Part shown: in pieces, positions 1 through 9,085 of the stretch
Position numbering within the stretch: position 1 is the stretch's first letter
Layout: every line of letters starts with the position of its first letter
NCBI GenBank assembly: GCA_017465905.1
Contig: JAFTVE010000046.1
Coordinates: 1-64,000 of the forward strand
DNA from: Bacteroidaceae bacterium
GTDB taxonomy: Bacteria; Bacteroidota; Bacteroidia; Bacteroidales; Bacteroidaceae
Length of the DNA: 64,000 bases
Reading direction: 5' to 3'
Notes under the pieces: generated by a model
Told to the model about the DNA's origin: nothing
Databases searched by the model: none
Seen by the model: the letters and a program-made list of their open reading frames with translations, nothing else
Position numbers and translations under genes: made by a program

Positions 1-225
1 CAAGAGATGTCTGTGAAGCAGATAATGGAGGCCATAGGTCTGAAACATAGACCAACATTCTTGGAGAACTACCTCAATCCATCTATAGCTAACGGATATG
101 TGCGACTGCTCTATCCAAACTCGCCCCAACACCCTCGTCAAAAGTATTTACTCACGGTGAAGGGGATAGCTGTGTATAACGAACTCAAATCGGATATTTC
201 CGATACTGTTTCAAAAGTTTTTTGA
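1..225 (+). CDS. Fic-like protein, C-terminal fragment (cut by window edge)
   Basis: The frame is open from the first base, so this is the tail of a larger gene. The visible ~74 residues form a winged-helix-type segment (VKQIMEAIGLKHRPTFLENY, then a basic PRQKYLLT stretch) of the kind that ends many Fic-domain and AlbA_2 proteins of Bacteroidetes. There it follows the catalytic domain and probably binds DNA or mediates dimerisation. The catalytic part is outside the window, so AMPylation activity cannot be judged. An AlbA_2/RecG-like ATP-binding protein would have the same tail and is the main alternative. Confidence 0.55.
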   Translation, partial: QEMSVKQIMEAIGLKHRPTFLENYLNPSIANGYVRLLYPNSPQHPRQKYLLTVKGIAVYNELKSDISDTVSKVF

Positions 226-330
226 TTCTAAATACCTTAAGGCAATATCGTTTCTAATTCAAACTACTACCCAATTTACGGCAATTTATGTTCACAAAAG
301 AAAGGAATAGGGGAATCCTTGCCATCATTC

Positions 331-534
331 CGCCCAATCCCCAGGCCAAGTGAAAAGAACGCAGCCATGAGCGATTAGGATTTTTCAGAAAGTAAGCGAA
401 ACGTGAGTTTTTGAGTTTAAAAGTTTTTGAGTTGGGCAAGTCTATACTTCCGATTTCTGTGCCGTGCAAGCAATCCGCAGGATTTGCTTTACAATCTGCT
501 ACAAAATTTCTGTACAGGATTTCCTTGCGTTTCG
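331..534 (+). repeat. Dispersed ~204-bp repeat, copy A (inverted partner at 54198-54400)
   Basis: Read on the plus strand this stretch matches the reverse complement of 54198-54400 over about 200 bp. Shared blocks include CGCCCAATCCCC, AAAAGAACGCAGCCATGA and GAGTTGGGCAAGTCTATACT. I judge identity by eye at about three quarters. Neither copy has a convincing gene. The two copies lie 53 kb apart in inverted orientation, one after a Fic-like tail and one at the left end of the accessory island, so it looks like the relic of a mobile or duplicated accessory segment. The rest of 226-652 is non-coding and holds a possible -7 element (TATCTTCG, 620-627) for the next gene, without a clear -33 partner. 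Confidence 0.7.
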
Positions 535-652
535 CTCCATAAGGCCGTTTAGGGACAGCAGATTTGTTACATTTTCGTTAAATTTCATCGAGCGTGGCCG
601 CAAAGTCGAGATTTCTCCCTATCTTCGCAGTGTAATAATAAGATGGTAAGCT

Positions 653-1345
653 ATGGCCGAACGCATACTGATAGTGGATGACGAGGAGACCCTGTGCGAG
701 GTGCTGAAACTAAACCTCGAGAATGAGGGCTACGACGTGGACATTGCCTTCAGTGCCGAGGAGGCATTGACCTACGACCTGAAAGGCTATTCACTGATAC
801 TGCTCGACATTATGATGGGCGAGATAAGCGGTATCAAGATGGCAAAGATGCTGAAGGCCGATGTGGCTACGGCAGATATACCTATCATCTTCTGCACGGC
901 ACGCGACTCGGAAGATGATATGGTGATGGGGCTCAACATCGGTGCCGACGACTACATCATGAAGCCTTATACCGTGCGCAATGTAATAGCACGGGTCAAG
1001 AGCGTGCTACGGCGTACCGCAGGGCACAAGAGCAGTGCCATAGCGGAAAAACCTCATGTGCTAAAGGTGGAGGGGCTGTGCCTCGACCTCGAGTTCAAGC
1101 GCTGCACGGTGGATGGCGAGGAGGTGAAGCTGGCCAAGAAGGAGTTTGAACTACTGGCCTATCTCATCAGCCACCGGGGTAAGATATGCTCGCGCGAACA
1201 GATACTGAGCCGCGTGTGGAGCGATGAAGTGGTGGTGCTCGACCGCACCATCGACGTGAACATTACCCGCCTGCGCTCGAAGATTGGCACATACGGCTCG
1301 TATATAGTAACCCGCTCAGGATTCGGATATGGCTTCCGCGAATAG
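653..1345 (+). CDS. OmpR-family response regulator (RprY-like)
   Basis: A 230-residue transcriptional response regulator. The receiver domain (about 1-120) has the acidic pair D9/D10, phospho-acceptor D52 in LLDIMM, T82 in FCTARD and K104 in IMKPY, so phosphorylation should be intact. The C-terminal ~95 residues form an OmpR/PhoB winged helix (KKEFELLAYLISHRGKICSR, then RTIDVNITRLRSKIG). The gene overlaps the next gene, its cognate kinase, by 17 bp, which implies translational coupling. Closest in plan to RprY of Bacteroides; the regulon cannot be read from sequence. Confidence 0.93.
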   Translation: MAERILIVDDEETLCEVLKLNLENEGYDVDIAFSAEEALTYDLKGYSLILLDIMMGEISGIKMAKMLKADVATADIPIIFCTARDSEDDMVMGLNIGADDYIMKPYTVRNVIARVKSVLRRTAGHKSSAIAEKPHVLKVEGLCLDLEFKRCTVDGEEVKLAKKEFELLAYLISHRGKICSREQILSRVWSDEVVVLDRTIDVNITRLRSKIGTYGSYIVTRSGFGYGFRE

Positions 1346-2615
1346 GCTCTCCTTTCACAAACGGCTCTTCGTGCAGCTCATCGCCTTCTCATGGGCTATC
1401 GTGCTATGCTTCGTTGGATTCCAGTATCTGAGGGAGAAGGAGTACAAGTCGGAGTTCCTGAGCGCCCAACTGCAACAGTACAACCACCATCTGCTGGTGG
1501 CCGTCGAGGAGGGCGAACCGTACGAAGAGTATGTAGCCTCGCATGAGAAACCCTTCGATGACCTGCGCATAACACTCATCACCCTCTCGGGAGCGGTCAT
1601 CTACGACAACACCATCTCTATAGACTCGCTCGACAATCACCACAGCCGTCCTGAGGTGGCAGCTGCCCTCAAGCATGGCTCGGGTTACCACATTGGGCGC
1701 CACTCCACCAGCGACGGGCGGCAGTACTTCTACTCTGCCACGCGGGGCGAACGAGTCGTCGTGCGCACGGCCATCCCATACTCGAGTACCCTGCGCACCC
1801 TGCTCGAAGCCGACTGGACTTTTCTGCTGATAATGATATCCGTCAGCCTGGCCATGAGTGTCGTGGCCTATTTCACTACCCGTAAGCTGGGCAAGGACAT
1901 TGAGCGCGTCAACCACTACGAAGCCGAGCAGGAGAAAAACCGCCTCAAACGCCAACTCACCAATAACATCAACCACGAGCTCAAGACTCCCGTAGCTTCC
2001 ATACAAGTGTGTCTCGAAACCCTGCTCTCGGGCATAACGCTCAGCGAGGAGAAGCAGATGGAGCTCATAGAACGCTGCTACACCCACACCGAGCGTCTGC
2101 GCCGCCTGCTGGAGGAGGTGTCGCTCATCACACGCATGGAAGATGGCAGCGCACTCATCGGCAAAGAGCCCGTCGTCATCAACAGCATCATCCATGAGAT
2201 AGCCTGCGAACTGAACGTCATGCCCGAGGAGGAGCGCCTATATCTGCATACCGACTTCCCCGAGCAGGTGACCATAGAGGGCAACCTGTCGCTCATCGGC
2301 TCTATCTTCCGCAACCTCACGGAGAATGCCATTGCCTACTCAGGCGGGCGTAACATCTACATCACACTCACCGCGAACGACGAGCGGCAGTGCAGCATAC
2401 GCTTCGAAGACGATGGCTGTGGAGTGGGAGAGGAGCAGCTCACCCGACTGTTTGAGCGCTTCTATCGGGTCGACAAGGGCCGCTCGCGCCAGAAGGGGGG
2501 TACGGGGCTCGGACTCTCTATAGTGAAGCACGCCGTACAGTTTCACGGAGGCACCATCACTGCCACCAATCGCCCGGAAGGCGGCCTGCGCTTTGACTTC
2601 TCGCTGAGAAAGTGA
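1329..2615 (+). CDS. Sensor histidine kinase (RprX-like)
   Basis: A 428-residue inner-membrane kinase. TM1 lies at about 13-31, a ~130-residue periplasmic sensor follows, TM2 is at about 163-182, and then come HisKA and HATPase_c. The H-box is NNINHELKTPVAS with phospho-accepting H216; the N-box is NLTENAIAYS (N333), followed by DDGCGVGEEQL and GGTGLGLSIVKH. All catalytic boxes are intact. There is no recognisable PAS, HAMP or ligand-binding motif, so the signal is unknown. The start codon lies inside the regulator gene, which fits a two-gene operon. The following 149 bp hold the promoter of the fucosidase gene. Confidence 0.93.
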   Translation: MASANRLSFHKRLFVQLIAFSWAIVLCFVGFQYLREKEYKSEFLSAQLQQYNHHLLVAVEEGEPYEEYVASHEKPFDDLRITLITLSGAVIYDNTISIDSLDNHHSRPEVAAALKHGSGYHIGRHSTSDGRQYFYSATRGERVVVRTAIPYSSTLRTLLEADWTFLLIMISVSLAMSVVAYFTTRKLGKDIERVNHYEAEQEKNRLKRQLTNNINHELKTPVASIQVCLETLLSGITLSEEKQMELIERCYTHTERLRRLLEEVSLITRMEDGSALIGKEPVVINSIIHEIACELNVMPEEERLYLHTDFPEQVTIEGNLSLIGSIFRNLTENAIAYSGGRNIYITLTANDERQCSIRFEDDGCGVGEEQLTRLFERFYRVDKGRSRQKGGTGLGLSIVKHAVQFHGGTITATNRPEGGLRFDFSLRK

Positions 2616-2712
2616 GGGACGAAGAGTCTCTTTGCCTTGCTCGCTCATAGCAAGCGGCATCGGCCACAGCGCTTCATAAATGGCTCCTTCGTCCGATTAT
2701 TGAGGCGCAAGT

Positions 2713-2744
2713 CTTGGAGAATCGGAGCATATTATATATATTTG
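2713..2744 (+). promoter_or_regulatory. Bacteroidales-type promoter of the fucosidase cluster
   Basis: CTTG (2713-2716), a 20-bp spacer and TATATTTG (2737-2744) match the Bacteroidetes sigma-ABfr consensus TTTG-N19-21-TAnnTTTG with one mismatch in the -33 box. Transcription would start around 2751, giving a very short leader before the ATG at 2765. Confidence 0.65.
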
Positions 2745-2764
2745 TCCCATAAATCTTTTTACTT

Positions 2765-4351
2765 ATGAAACAGACAAGAAGAGTATGGGGCTGTATGGCC
2801 ATAATGGCTGCCTTGGCAGCTTGTGCCCCCAAGAATGTGCCGGTAGAGACCGGTGAGTTTGCTCCCGACTGGGAGAGCCTGAAGCAATGGGAATGTCCCG
2901 AGTGGTTCAAGGATGCCAAGTTTGGTATCTGGGCGCACTGGGGACCGCAGTGTCAGGCGATGCGGGGCGACTGGTATGCCCGACACATGTACTACGACGG
3001 ACATTGGCAGAACAGTTGGCACAAGGAGCACTTTGGCGACCCATCGGAATATGGCATGAAGGAGCTCATACGCGACTGGAAGGCCGAGCGCTGGCAGCCC
3101 GACTCGCTGGTAGCGCTCTACAAGAGCGTGGGGGCTCGCTACTTCTTCACCCTCGGCCAGCACCACGACAACTTCGACCTCTGGGACTCGCCCTATCAGG
3201 AGTGGAACTCGGTGAACATGGGCCCCAGGCGCGACATCGTGGGCGAGTGGGCTGAGGCATGCGAGAAGTATGGCCTGCCACTGGGCATCAGTATGCACGG
3301 CAGCCACACCTGGATGTGGATGGAGAAGGCGCAGGACTATGACGGTAACCTCACCAAGGCCGACGGCAAGGGACAATGGTGGGAGGGCTACGACCCACAG
3401 GAACTCTATGCACAATGCCACGAACACAGCGAAGGCTGGGAGCGAGAGGGCAGCATACATGCCCAATGGGGATGGCAGAACGGTGCTTCGCTACCCTCGG
3501 AGGAGTACAAGATGAAGTTCCAGAATCGTGTGCTCCAGTGCATCAACGACTACGCCCCCGATATGCTCTACTTTGACGATACGGTGCTGCCCTTCTACGG
3601 ATGCGACGACCGGGTGGGGCTCAATATCCTGGCACACTACTACAACCGCAGCGCTCGCCTCAATGGCGGCCAGCAGCAGGTGGTGGCTATGGGCAAGGTG
3701 CTGGAGGAAGAGCACAAGGACCTGATGATGTGGGATGTGGAGCGCGGCGCTCCCGACCGTGCGCAGGAGAAGTACTGGCAGACCTGCACCTGCATAGGTA
3801 GCTGGCACTACGACATCGCCATATATAATGAGAATCGCTACAAGAGTGCCGAGCAGGTAATCTCCATGCTGGTAGATATCGTCAGCAAGAACGGTAACCT
3901 GCTGCTCTCGGTGCCTGTACGTGGCGACGGCTCCATCGACGATAAGGAGATGGCCATACTGGCCGACATCAAGGCGTGGATGGACGTGAACGGTAGCTCC
4001 ATCTATGGTACACGCCCCTGGAAGACCTTTGGCGAAGGCCCCTCGGCTGAGGCTTCGCGCCCCATCAATGCGCAGGGGTTCAATGAGAACAACAACTACT
4101 CGGCTGCCGATGTACGCTTCGTACAACGTAACGATACCGTGTTCACCACCATCATGCGCTGGCCCGAGGTGCGCACCTATACCATAAAATCATTAGGCCC
4201 GGCATCGCCCCACTATAACGGTGAGGTGGCAGGCGTAGAGCTGCTGGGCTATGGCGCAGTGCCCTTCACCAACAGTCCCGAAGGCCTCGTAGTGACACTC
4301 CCCGAAAAGAATACCAATGCCATTGCTCCCGTGCTGGCTGTAAGTTTTTAA
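2765..4351 (+). CDS. Alpha-L-fucosidase, GH29, lipoprotein
   Basis: A 528-residue secreted hydrolase that removes terminal alpha-L-fucose from glycans. A lipoprotein signal peptide ends in LAAC with lipidated Cys20, so the enzyme is probably anchored in the outer membrane or periplasm. GH29 signatures are FGIWAHWGPQ (53-62), GQHHDNFDLWDS (131-142) and YAPDMLYFDD, where D271 is the likely nucleophile. The full-length catalytic domain is followed by a beta-sandwich-like tail. A RhaM-type mutarotase and a GH28 enzyme follow on the same strand. Linkage preference cannot be told from sequence. Confidence 0.93.
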   Translation: MKQTRRVWGCMAIMAALAACAPKNVPVETGEFAPDWESLKQWECPEWFKDAKFGIWAHWGPQCQAMRGDWYARHMYYDGHWQNSWHKEHFGDPSEYGMKELIRDWKAERWQPDSLVALYKSVGARYFFTLGQHHDNFDLWDSPYQEWNSVNMGPRRDIVGEWAEACEKYGLPLGISMHGSHTWMWMEKAQDYDGNLTKADGKGQWWEGYDPQELYAQCHEHSEGWEREGSIHAQWGWQNGASLPSEEYKMKFQNRVLQCINDYAPDMLYFDDTVLPFYGCDDRVGLNILAHYYNRSARLNGGQQQVVAMGKVLEEEHKDLMMWDVERGAPDRAQEKYWQTCTCIGSWHYDIAIYNENRYKSAEQVISMLVDIVSKNGNLLLSVPVRGDGSIDDKEMAILADIKAWMDVNGSSIYGTRPWKTFGEGPSAEASRPINAQGFNENNNYSAADVRFVQRNDTVFTTIMRWPEVRTYTIKSLGPASPHYNGEVAGVELLGYGAVPFTNSPEGLVVTLPEKNTNAIAPVLAVSF

Positions 4352-4443
4352 TTAGGAGCCAGAAGCCTTGATGCAAAGCCTTGATAATTGGCATTTAACC
4401 TCTTCGGTAGGCAATTCTCAACTTTCAATTTTCAATTTTTAAA

Positions 4444-4824
4444 ATGACCGGATACAACTCAAAACAGCACCCTGTGCCCGTGAAGCGCTACTGCCGCACC
4501 ATGGACCTCAAACCTGATAATGCGCTCATACGCGAGTACATTCACCGCCATAGCGAAGGCGAGGCGTGGCCCGAAATCCTTGGCGGCATACGCGAGGTGG
4601 GCATCCTCGAAATGGAGATATACCTGCTTGGCAATCGCCTGTTTATGATCGTGGAGACTCCCCTCGACTTCGACTGGGACAGCGCCATGGCACGCCTGGC
4701 CACCCTGCCGCGCCAGCAGGAGTGGGAAGACTATATGGCTATCTTCCAAGACTGCAACGAGGGCGACACGGCCGACGAGAAGTGGCAGATGATGGAGCGC
4801 ATATTCTACCTATACGATAAATAA
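4444..4824 (+). CDS. L-rhamnose mutarotase family protein (DUF718/RhaM)
   Basis: A 126-residue cytoplasmic protein of the RhaM family, which interconverts alpha and beta anomers of 6-deoxy-L-sugars. Typical features are KRYCRTMDLKPD at the N-terminus, YIHRHSEGEAWPEIL with the conserved His and Trp-Pro pair, a central IYLLGNRLFMIVET strand pair and the tail PRQQEWEDYMAIFQ. Placed between a fucosidase and a pectinase-like enzyme, it probably feeds released L-fucose or L-rhamnose into catabolism. Which sugar it uses cannot be decided here. An alternative start at the in-frame Met20 would remove the first 19 residues. Confidence 0.88.
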   Translation: MTGYNSKQHPVPVKRYCRTMDLKPDNALIREYIHRHSEGEAWPEILGGIREVGILEMEIYLLGNRLFMIVETPLDFDWDSAMARLATLPRQQEWEDYMAIFQDCNEGDTADEKWQMMERIFYLYDK

Positions 4825-4842
4825 AAGCGAACAACGATGTAG

Positions 4843-6258
4843 ATGAATGCAATCAAGACGCTGTGCTTCGCGTTTGCAGTAGGCACGATGACGGCATGCA
4901 ATGCGCCACAAGTGACGTATGAGAGTATCAGTGTGGAGGCCCCATTTGAGATGGAGGCTATCCAAGTACCAGTATTCCCTCGGCAGGACTTCTGTATTGC
5001 CGACTATGGAGCGGTGCCCTCAGATGCAGAATGCTGTACCGAGGCTATCGCAAAAGCCATCGCGGCATGCCACGAGGCTGGGGGAGGCCGTGTCATTGTC
5101 CCGAGCGGACAATGGCTCACGGGACCGATACATCTGAAGAGCAATGTGAACCTACACTTATCCGAAGGGGCTGTGGTGCGCTTTACCGACAATCCCAAGG
5201 ATTATCTGCCTGCTGTGTATACCTCGTGGGAGGGTATGGAGTGTTATAACTATTCCCCCTTGGTATATGCTTATGAGTGCGAGAACGTAGCCATCACTGG
5301 TCCTGGCAAGCTCTATCCCAAGATGGGGCTATGGCGTAAGTGGTTCAGCCGTCCCAAGGCACACATGGATGCTTTGGCATCGCTCTATCATCAGATGTCG
5401 AAAGGGGTGTCTGTAGAGGAGCGTCAGATGGCGGTCAACAACAATAACTTCCGTCCTCACCTCATCCATCTGAACCGTTGCAAAAATGTATTGCTCGATG
5501 GCTTTGAAATCGAGAACAGCCCCTTCTGGACTATTCACCTCTACCTGTGCGACGAAGGCGTGGCACGCAACTTGCGTGTGAAGGCACACGGGCATAACAA
5601 TGATGGCATTGATCTTGAGATGTGCCGCAACTTCCTCGTGGAGGACTGTGTGTTTGACCAGGGCGACGATGCTGTAGTCATCAAGTCGGGACGTAATCAC
5701 GACGCTTGGCGTCTCAATACCCCGTGCGAGAATATCGTGGTGCGCAACTGCATTATTAAGAATGGCCATACCTTGCTGGGCATCGGCAGCGAGTTGGCTG
5801 GTGGCGTGCGCAACGTATATATGACCAATTGCGTGGCTCCGGGCACGGTGCACCGACTCTTCTTTGTGAAGACCAACCATCGCCGTGGAGCTTTCGTGGA
5901 GCATATCTATATGGACAACATCCGTACGGGAGGTACCCTGCGTGTGGCTGAGATTGACACCGATGTGCTGTATCAGTGGCGCGACCTGGTGCCTACGTAT
6001 AAAGATACGCTGACACGCATTAATGACATCTATCTCTCCAACATTGAGGTCGACTCAGCCAAAGCCATCTACGAGTTTCGTGGCGATGAGCGTCTGCCCA
6101 TCCGCAATGTGGTGTTGAGAAACATTGATGTGGCTTGTGTGGCCGACTCGGTAAGCAGGACGTCTCATGTTGAGGCACTCACAGTGGATAATGTTAATTT
6201 CCATGCCGTAAATGCCTCTGCTTTGCCTCAACTCAATAGATATTTGGATAATAAATAG
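4843..6258 (+). CDS. Glycoside hydrolase family 28 (polygalacturonase-like), lipoprotein
   Basis: A 471-residue lipoprotein (signal ending in MTAC, Cys19) with a right-handed beta-helix. An N-terminal pectate-lyase-like strand is visible (IADYGAVPSDAECCTEAI). The GH28 catalytic set is intact: NND at 252-254, GDD at 274-276, NGH at 307-309 and a VKTNHRRG element for the substrate-binding basic residue. It would hydrolyse galacturonan or rhamnogalacturonan-type backbones. Its neighbours (fucosidase, mutarotase) point to a branched pectin such as rhamnogalacturonan, where L-fucose and L-rhamnose occur together; that substrate is an inference. No SusC/SusD pair adjoins the cluster. Confidence 0.9.
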   Translation: MNAIKTLCFAFAVGTMTACNAPQVTYESISVEAPFEMEAIQVPVFPRQDFCIADYGAVPSDAECCTEAIAKAIAACHEAGGGRVIVPSGQWLTGPIHLKSNVNLHLSEGAVVRFTDNPKDYLPAVYTSWEGMECYNYSPLVYAYECENVAITGPGKLYPKMGLWRKWFSRPKAHMDALASLYHQMSKGVSVEERQMAVNNNNFRPHLIHLNRCKNVLLDGFEIENSPFWTIHLYLCDEGVARNLRVKAHGHNNDGIDLEMCRNFLVEDCVFDQGDDAVVIKSGRNHDAWRLNTPCENIVVRNCIIKNGHTLLGIGSELAGGVRNVYMTNCVAPGTVHRLFFVKTNHRRGAFVEHIYMDNIRTGGTLRVAEIDTDVLYQWRDLVPTYKDTLTRINDIYLSNIEVDSAKAIYEFRGDERLPIRNVVLRNIDVACVADSVSRTSHVEALTVDNVNFHAVNASALPQLNRYLDNK

Positions 6259-6310
6259 TCCTTCTTCGGTAAATATATGACTACAGGGTATGACAATACT
6301 TACATTGAAT

Positions 6311-7378
6311 TTATCGTCTGCTCTGTAGATAATAGTCGAGGAGGGTGATGGCAGCCATGGCTTCTACGATGGGAACGGCGCGTGGCACTACGCAGGGGTC
6401 GTGACGGCCCTTGGCCTGTAGGGTGTGTTCGGTGCCGTGGATGTCGAGGACGGTCTGCTCACCCAGTTGTGTAGCTACGGGCTTGAAGGCTACGCGGAAG
6501 TAGATGGGCTGCCCGTTGCTGATGCCACCTTGTATGCCTCCCGAGCGATTGGTCAGGGGGGCTACCCTGCCGTCGATCGTAGTGGTGAAGGGGTCGTTCT
6601 GCTCGGAACCTCGTTCGCTGATACCATCGAAGCCGCGCCCGTAGTCAAATCCTTTGCAAGCATTGATGCTGAGCATGGCACCAGCCAGTGCTGCGTGCAG
6701 TTTCCCGAAAACGGGTTCGCCCAACCCTATGGGACATCCTGTGATGACGCAGGTGACAATGCCGCCTATGGTGTCGCCTTCGCTCTTGACCTGAAGGATG
6801 AGTTCCTCCATCTCGTGTGCCTTCACGGGGTCGGGGCAACGCACGATATTGCTCTCGGTGAGCGAGAGGTCGTAGCGGGTGTAGTCATTCTCCAAGGCGA
6901 TATGTCCTACCTGCGACGTGTAGGCCTGTATAGTGATACCCAACTCTCGCAGGGCGAGTTTGGCCAGTGCACCAGCTACGCAGCGTGTGGCTGTCTCGCG
7001 GGCCGATGTGCGTCCGCCGCCACGATGGTCGCGTACTCCGTACTTCTGCTGGTAGGTGAAGTCGGCATGGGAAGGGCGGTAGATGTCGCGCAAGTTATCG
7101 TAGTCGGCCGAGTGCTGCGAGGTGTTGCGTATGATGAATCCGATGGGCGTACCCGTAGTGTGCCCCTCAAAGATACCTGATAGGAACTCCACCTCATCGG
7201 CCTCGTGGCGTCCTGTAGTGACAGCACTCTGTCCTGGGCGACGGCGGCGCATCTCTTTTTGTACAAACTCCATGTCAATGGCGATGCCTGCCGGCATGCC
7301 GTCGATCACGCCTCCTATGGCGGGTCCGTGTGACTCACCGAATGAGGTGAGGGTGAAGAGGGTTCCAAAGGTGTTCAT
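6311..7378 (-). CDS. aroC: Chorismate synthase
   Basis: Last step of the shikimate pathway: EPSP to chorismate, FMN-dependent. The 355-residue protein starts at [10 protein letters not shown] (ATG complement at 7376-7378). The frame is open further upstream, but that extension is repeat-like intergenic sequence and not family-like. Signatures are FGESHG (13-18), [13 protein letters not shown] and [15 protein letters not shown], with normal length for the family. Transcribed on the minus strand downstream of slyD, with a ~100-bp low-complexity spacer between them. Confidence 0.96.
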   Translation of the reverse strand: MNTFGTLFTLTSFGESHGPAIGGVIDGMPAGIAIDMEFVQKEMRRRRPGQSAVTTGRHEADEVEFLSGIFEGHTTGTPIGFIIRNTSQHSADYDNLRDIYRPSHADFTYQQKYGVRDHRGGGRTSARETATRCVAGALAKLALRELGITIQAYTSQVGHIALENDYTRYDLSLTESNIVRCPDPVKAHEMEELILQVKSEGDTIGGIVTCVITGCPIGLGEPVFGKLHAALAGAMLSINACKGFDYGRGFDGISERGSEQNDPFTTTIDGRVAPLTNRSGGIQGGISNGQPIYFRVAFKPVATQLGEQTVLDIHGTEHTLQAKGRHDPCVVPRAVPIVEAMAAITLLDYYLQSRR

Positions 7379-7479
7379 GAGGGATGAGGGTTTATGGTTG
7401 AGGGACGATGGTTGAGGGACGATGGTTGAGGGTTTAGAGTTGAGGTCCATCATCCATCGTCCATCAACTATCAACCCAA
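7379..7479. repeat. Low-complexity spacer of GGTTGAGGG/GGACGATGG units
   Basis: Between aroC and slyD the plus strand shows degenerate repeats of TTGAGGGACGATGG (twice) followed by the near-complement CATCATCCATCGTCCATC. The spacer can therefore fold into an imperfect hairpin. No gene is visible. Confidence 0.6.
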
Positions 7480-8073
7480 TTAATGACAATGTCCGCAGTC
7501 GCAGCCGCCATCGTGGTCGCCACATCCGTCGCATCCACCTCCACAGCTGTCGCATCCGCAGCTGCAACCACCCTGACCAGTGATGATGTTGATGAGTGCT
7601 TGAATCTCCTCCTTGGTGGCATCGTGCATTGAGAGCACCTTTCCTTCGAACACGAGGTTCATGCCAGCGTAGGGGTGGTTGAGGTCGATGGTAACAGCCT
7701 CTTCCTTAACCTCAACTACAAGCCCGTTCATACGCTGTCCATCAGCGTTCATGAGGGGAATGACGTTGCCGGGATATATCTGCTTGTCGTCAAACTTGCC
7801 ATTCACGCAGAAGATGTTCTTGTCTACGTCGAAGACAAGGTCGTCGCGGCGGTCGCCATTGGTCTCGTCCTTGGTGAGAGTGAAATTGAAGGTGTCGCCC
7901 TCCTTCAGTGTCTTGAACTTCTCCTCGAAAGCCTCGAAGGTGAAGCCGAGGCCTGTGGTGAACTGGAAGGGATGTTCCTCGGTAGCCTGTTCTACAAGCT
8001 CCTTAACGCCTTCAAACTCGGTATACATGTCGTACGATACAACAATCGTCTTGCTAGGATTGATTTCTGCCAT
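7480..8073 (-). CDS. SlyD-like FKBP-type peptidyl-prolyl isomerase with Cys/His-rich tail
   Basis: A 197-residue cytoplasmic PPIase/chaperone. The FKBP part (about 8-70 and 125-160) is split by an insert-in-flap domain, as in Sly[19 protein letters not shown] at the start, [17 protein letters not shown] before the end. The last ~30 residues are a metal-binding tail with nine Cys and three His (pattern [15 protein letters not shown] then CDCGHCH). Such tails bind nickel or zinc in SlyD and serve metal delivery or storage. The gene has its own promoter, back to back with that of the thioesterase gene. Confidence 0.9.
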   Translation of the reverse strand: MAEINPSKTIVVSYDMYTEFEGVKELVEQATEEHPFQFTTGLGFTFEAFEEKFKTLKEGDTFNFTLTKDETNGDRRDDLVFDVDKNIFCVNGKFDDKQIYPGNVIPLMNADGQRMNGLVVEVKEEAVTIDLNHPYAGMNLVFEGKVLSMHDATKEEIQALINIITGQGGCSCGCDSCGGGCDGCGDHDGGCDCGHCH

Positions 8074-8106
8074 AATTCTTTATATGTCTATTATTAATCG
8101 TAGCTG

Positions 8107-8174
8107 CAAAGGTACTGCAAGCCGAGAGAAATACCAAATTTATTTGGGTATTTCAGAGCCTTGTGCTACCTTTG
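8107..8174. promoter_or_regulatory. Divergent promoter pair with palindromic centre (slyD / thioesterase)
   Basis: Two complete consensus promoters stand back to back. On the minus strand, TTTG (8135-8138) and TACCTTTG (8107-8114) are 20 bp apart. On the plus strand, TTTG (8143-8146) and TACCTTTG (8167-8174) are also 20 bp apart. The two -33 boxes are the arms of CAAATTTATTTG (8135-8146), so the polymerases would compete or be co-regulated. The minus spacer holds the recurrent CTCTCGGCTTGCA motif seen at other modules in the window. Confidence 0.75.
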
Positions 8175-8248
8175 CAACTTAAAGTTGTCGTGATTTTCAA
8201 ATCAAAAAAACGACTTGTAGCAAAAACAATAAACTTTAAGTAAAAGAA

Positions 8249-8989
8249 ATGAAATCACTGATTGGGAAATATCCTTTCGAGGTTGAGACCTTTCAAATAG
8301 ACTATACAGGCGGTCTCTCGTTTGGCTTTTTGGCTAATAAGATGCTTATTACTGCAGGTAACCACGCCAATGAGCGCGGATTCGGTAAGGAACGTCTTAG
8401 TGCTGATGGAAAGACGTGGGTACTCTCGCGTTTAGCTATTGAGATATATGAATACCCTGGCGAGGGCGACACCTACTTCGTGGAGACTTGGGTCGAGAGT
8501 GTCAATCGCCTATTCACGTCGCGTAATTTCCGGGTGCTCTCAGCTGATGGCCGTGCCATAGGTTACGCTCGTACCATTTGGGCGCTCATCGATATTGCCA
8601 CACGCCAACCTGCCGACCTCACCACGCTCTACGATGGTGAATTGGCAGCTTACAGCTGTGATGAAGAGTGCCCCATCAAGGGCGTGAGTCGCGCTCGTGT
8701 CACCGCTACCGAGCCTTCAGGCGAGTTCATGCCGCTCTATTGCGATATTGACTACAACGGACATCTCAACAGCGTGAAATACATTGAGCATATACTCAAC
8801 TGTTTACCTCTCGAGATCTTCCGCACACATACCATACGCCGCGTCGAGGTAAGTTACAGTGCCGAGTGCTTCTATCGCGAACGTCTCTCCGTATTTATGG
8901 ACAAGAAAGAGGATGGACATGAATACGATGTTGAGATTCGTAAGGAAGCAGGCGAGGTAGCTTGCCGCGCAAAGATTATATTTAGTTAA
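8249..8989 (+). CDS. Acyl-ACP thioesterase
   Basis: A 246-residue double hot-dog thioesterase of the FatA/acyl-ACP family, which releases free fatty acids from acyl carrier protein. The first hot-dog contains GGLSFGFLANKMLITAGNHA and WVLSRLAIEIYEYP; the second contains CDIDYNGHLNSVKYIEHIL, whose Asn-His are the expected catalytic region. Length is normal for bacterial members. It has a strong own promoter (8143-8174) and a leader of about 70 nt. Chain-length preference is not predictable. Confidence 0.9.
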   Translation: MKSLIGKYPFEVETFQIDYTGGLSFGFLANKMLITAGNHANERGFGKERLSADGKTWVLSRLAIEIYEYPGEGDTYFVETWVESVNRLFTSRNFRVLSADGRAIGYARTIWALIDIATRQPADLTTLYDGELAAYSCDEECPIKGVSRARVTATEPSGEFMPLYCDIDYNGHLNSVKYIEHILNCLPLEIFRTHTIRRVEVSYSAECFYRERLSVFMDKKEDGHEYDVEIRKEAGEVACRAKIIFS

Positions 8990-9085
8990 AATCGTTACGG
9001 GGTTGGAGTTTAGTGTTTAGGATGCTATTCGAATGCCAACATGCTAAAACTCTCAGCCCTCAACAATAAACCCTCAACACAAATC

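Noticed and set aside
9041-9085. Earlier start of the NhaC-type gene
   Set aside because: The sequence is spacer-like (CTCAACA repeats) and precedes the normal first membrane segment.
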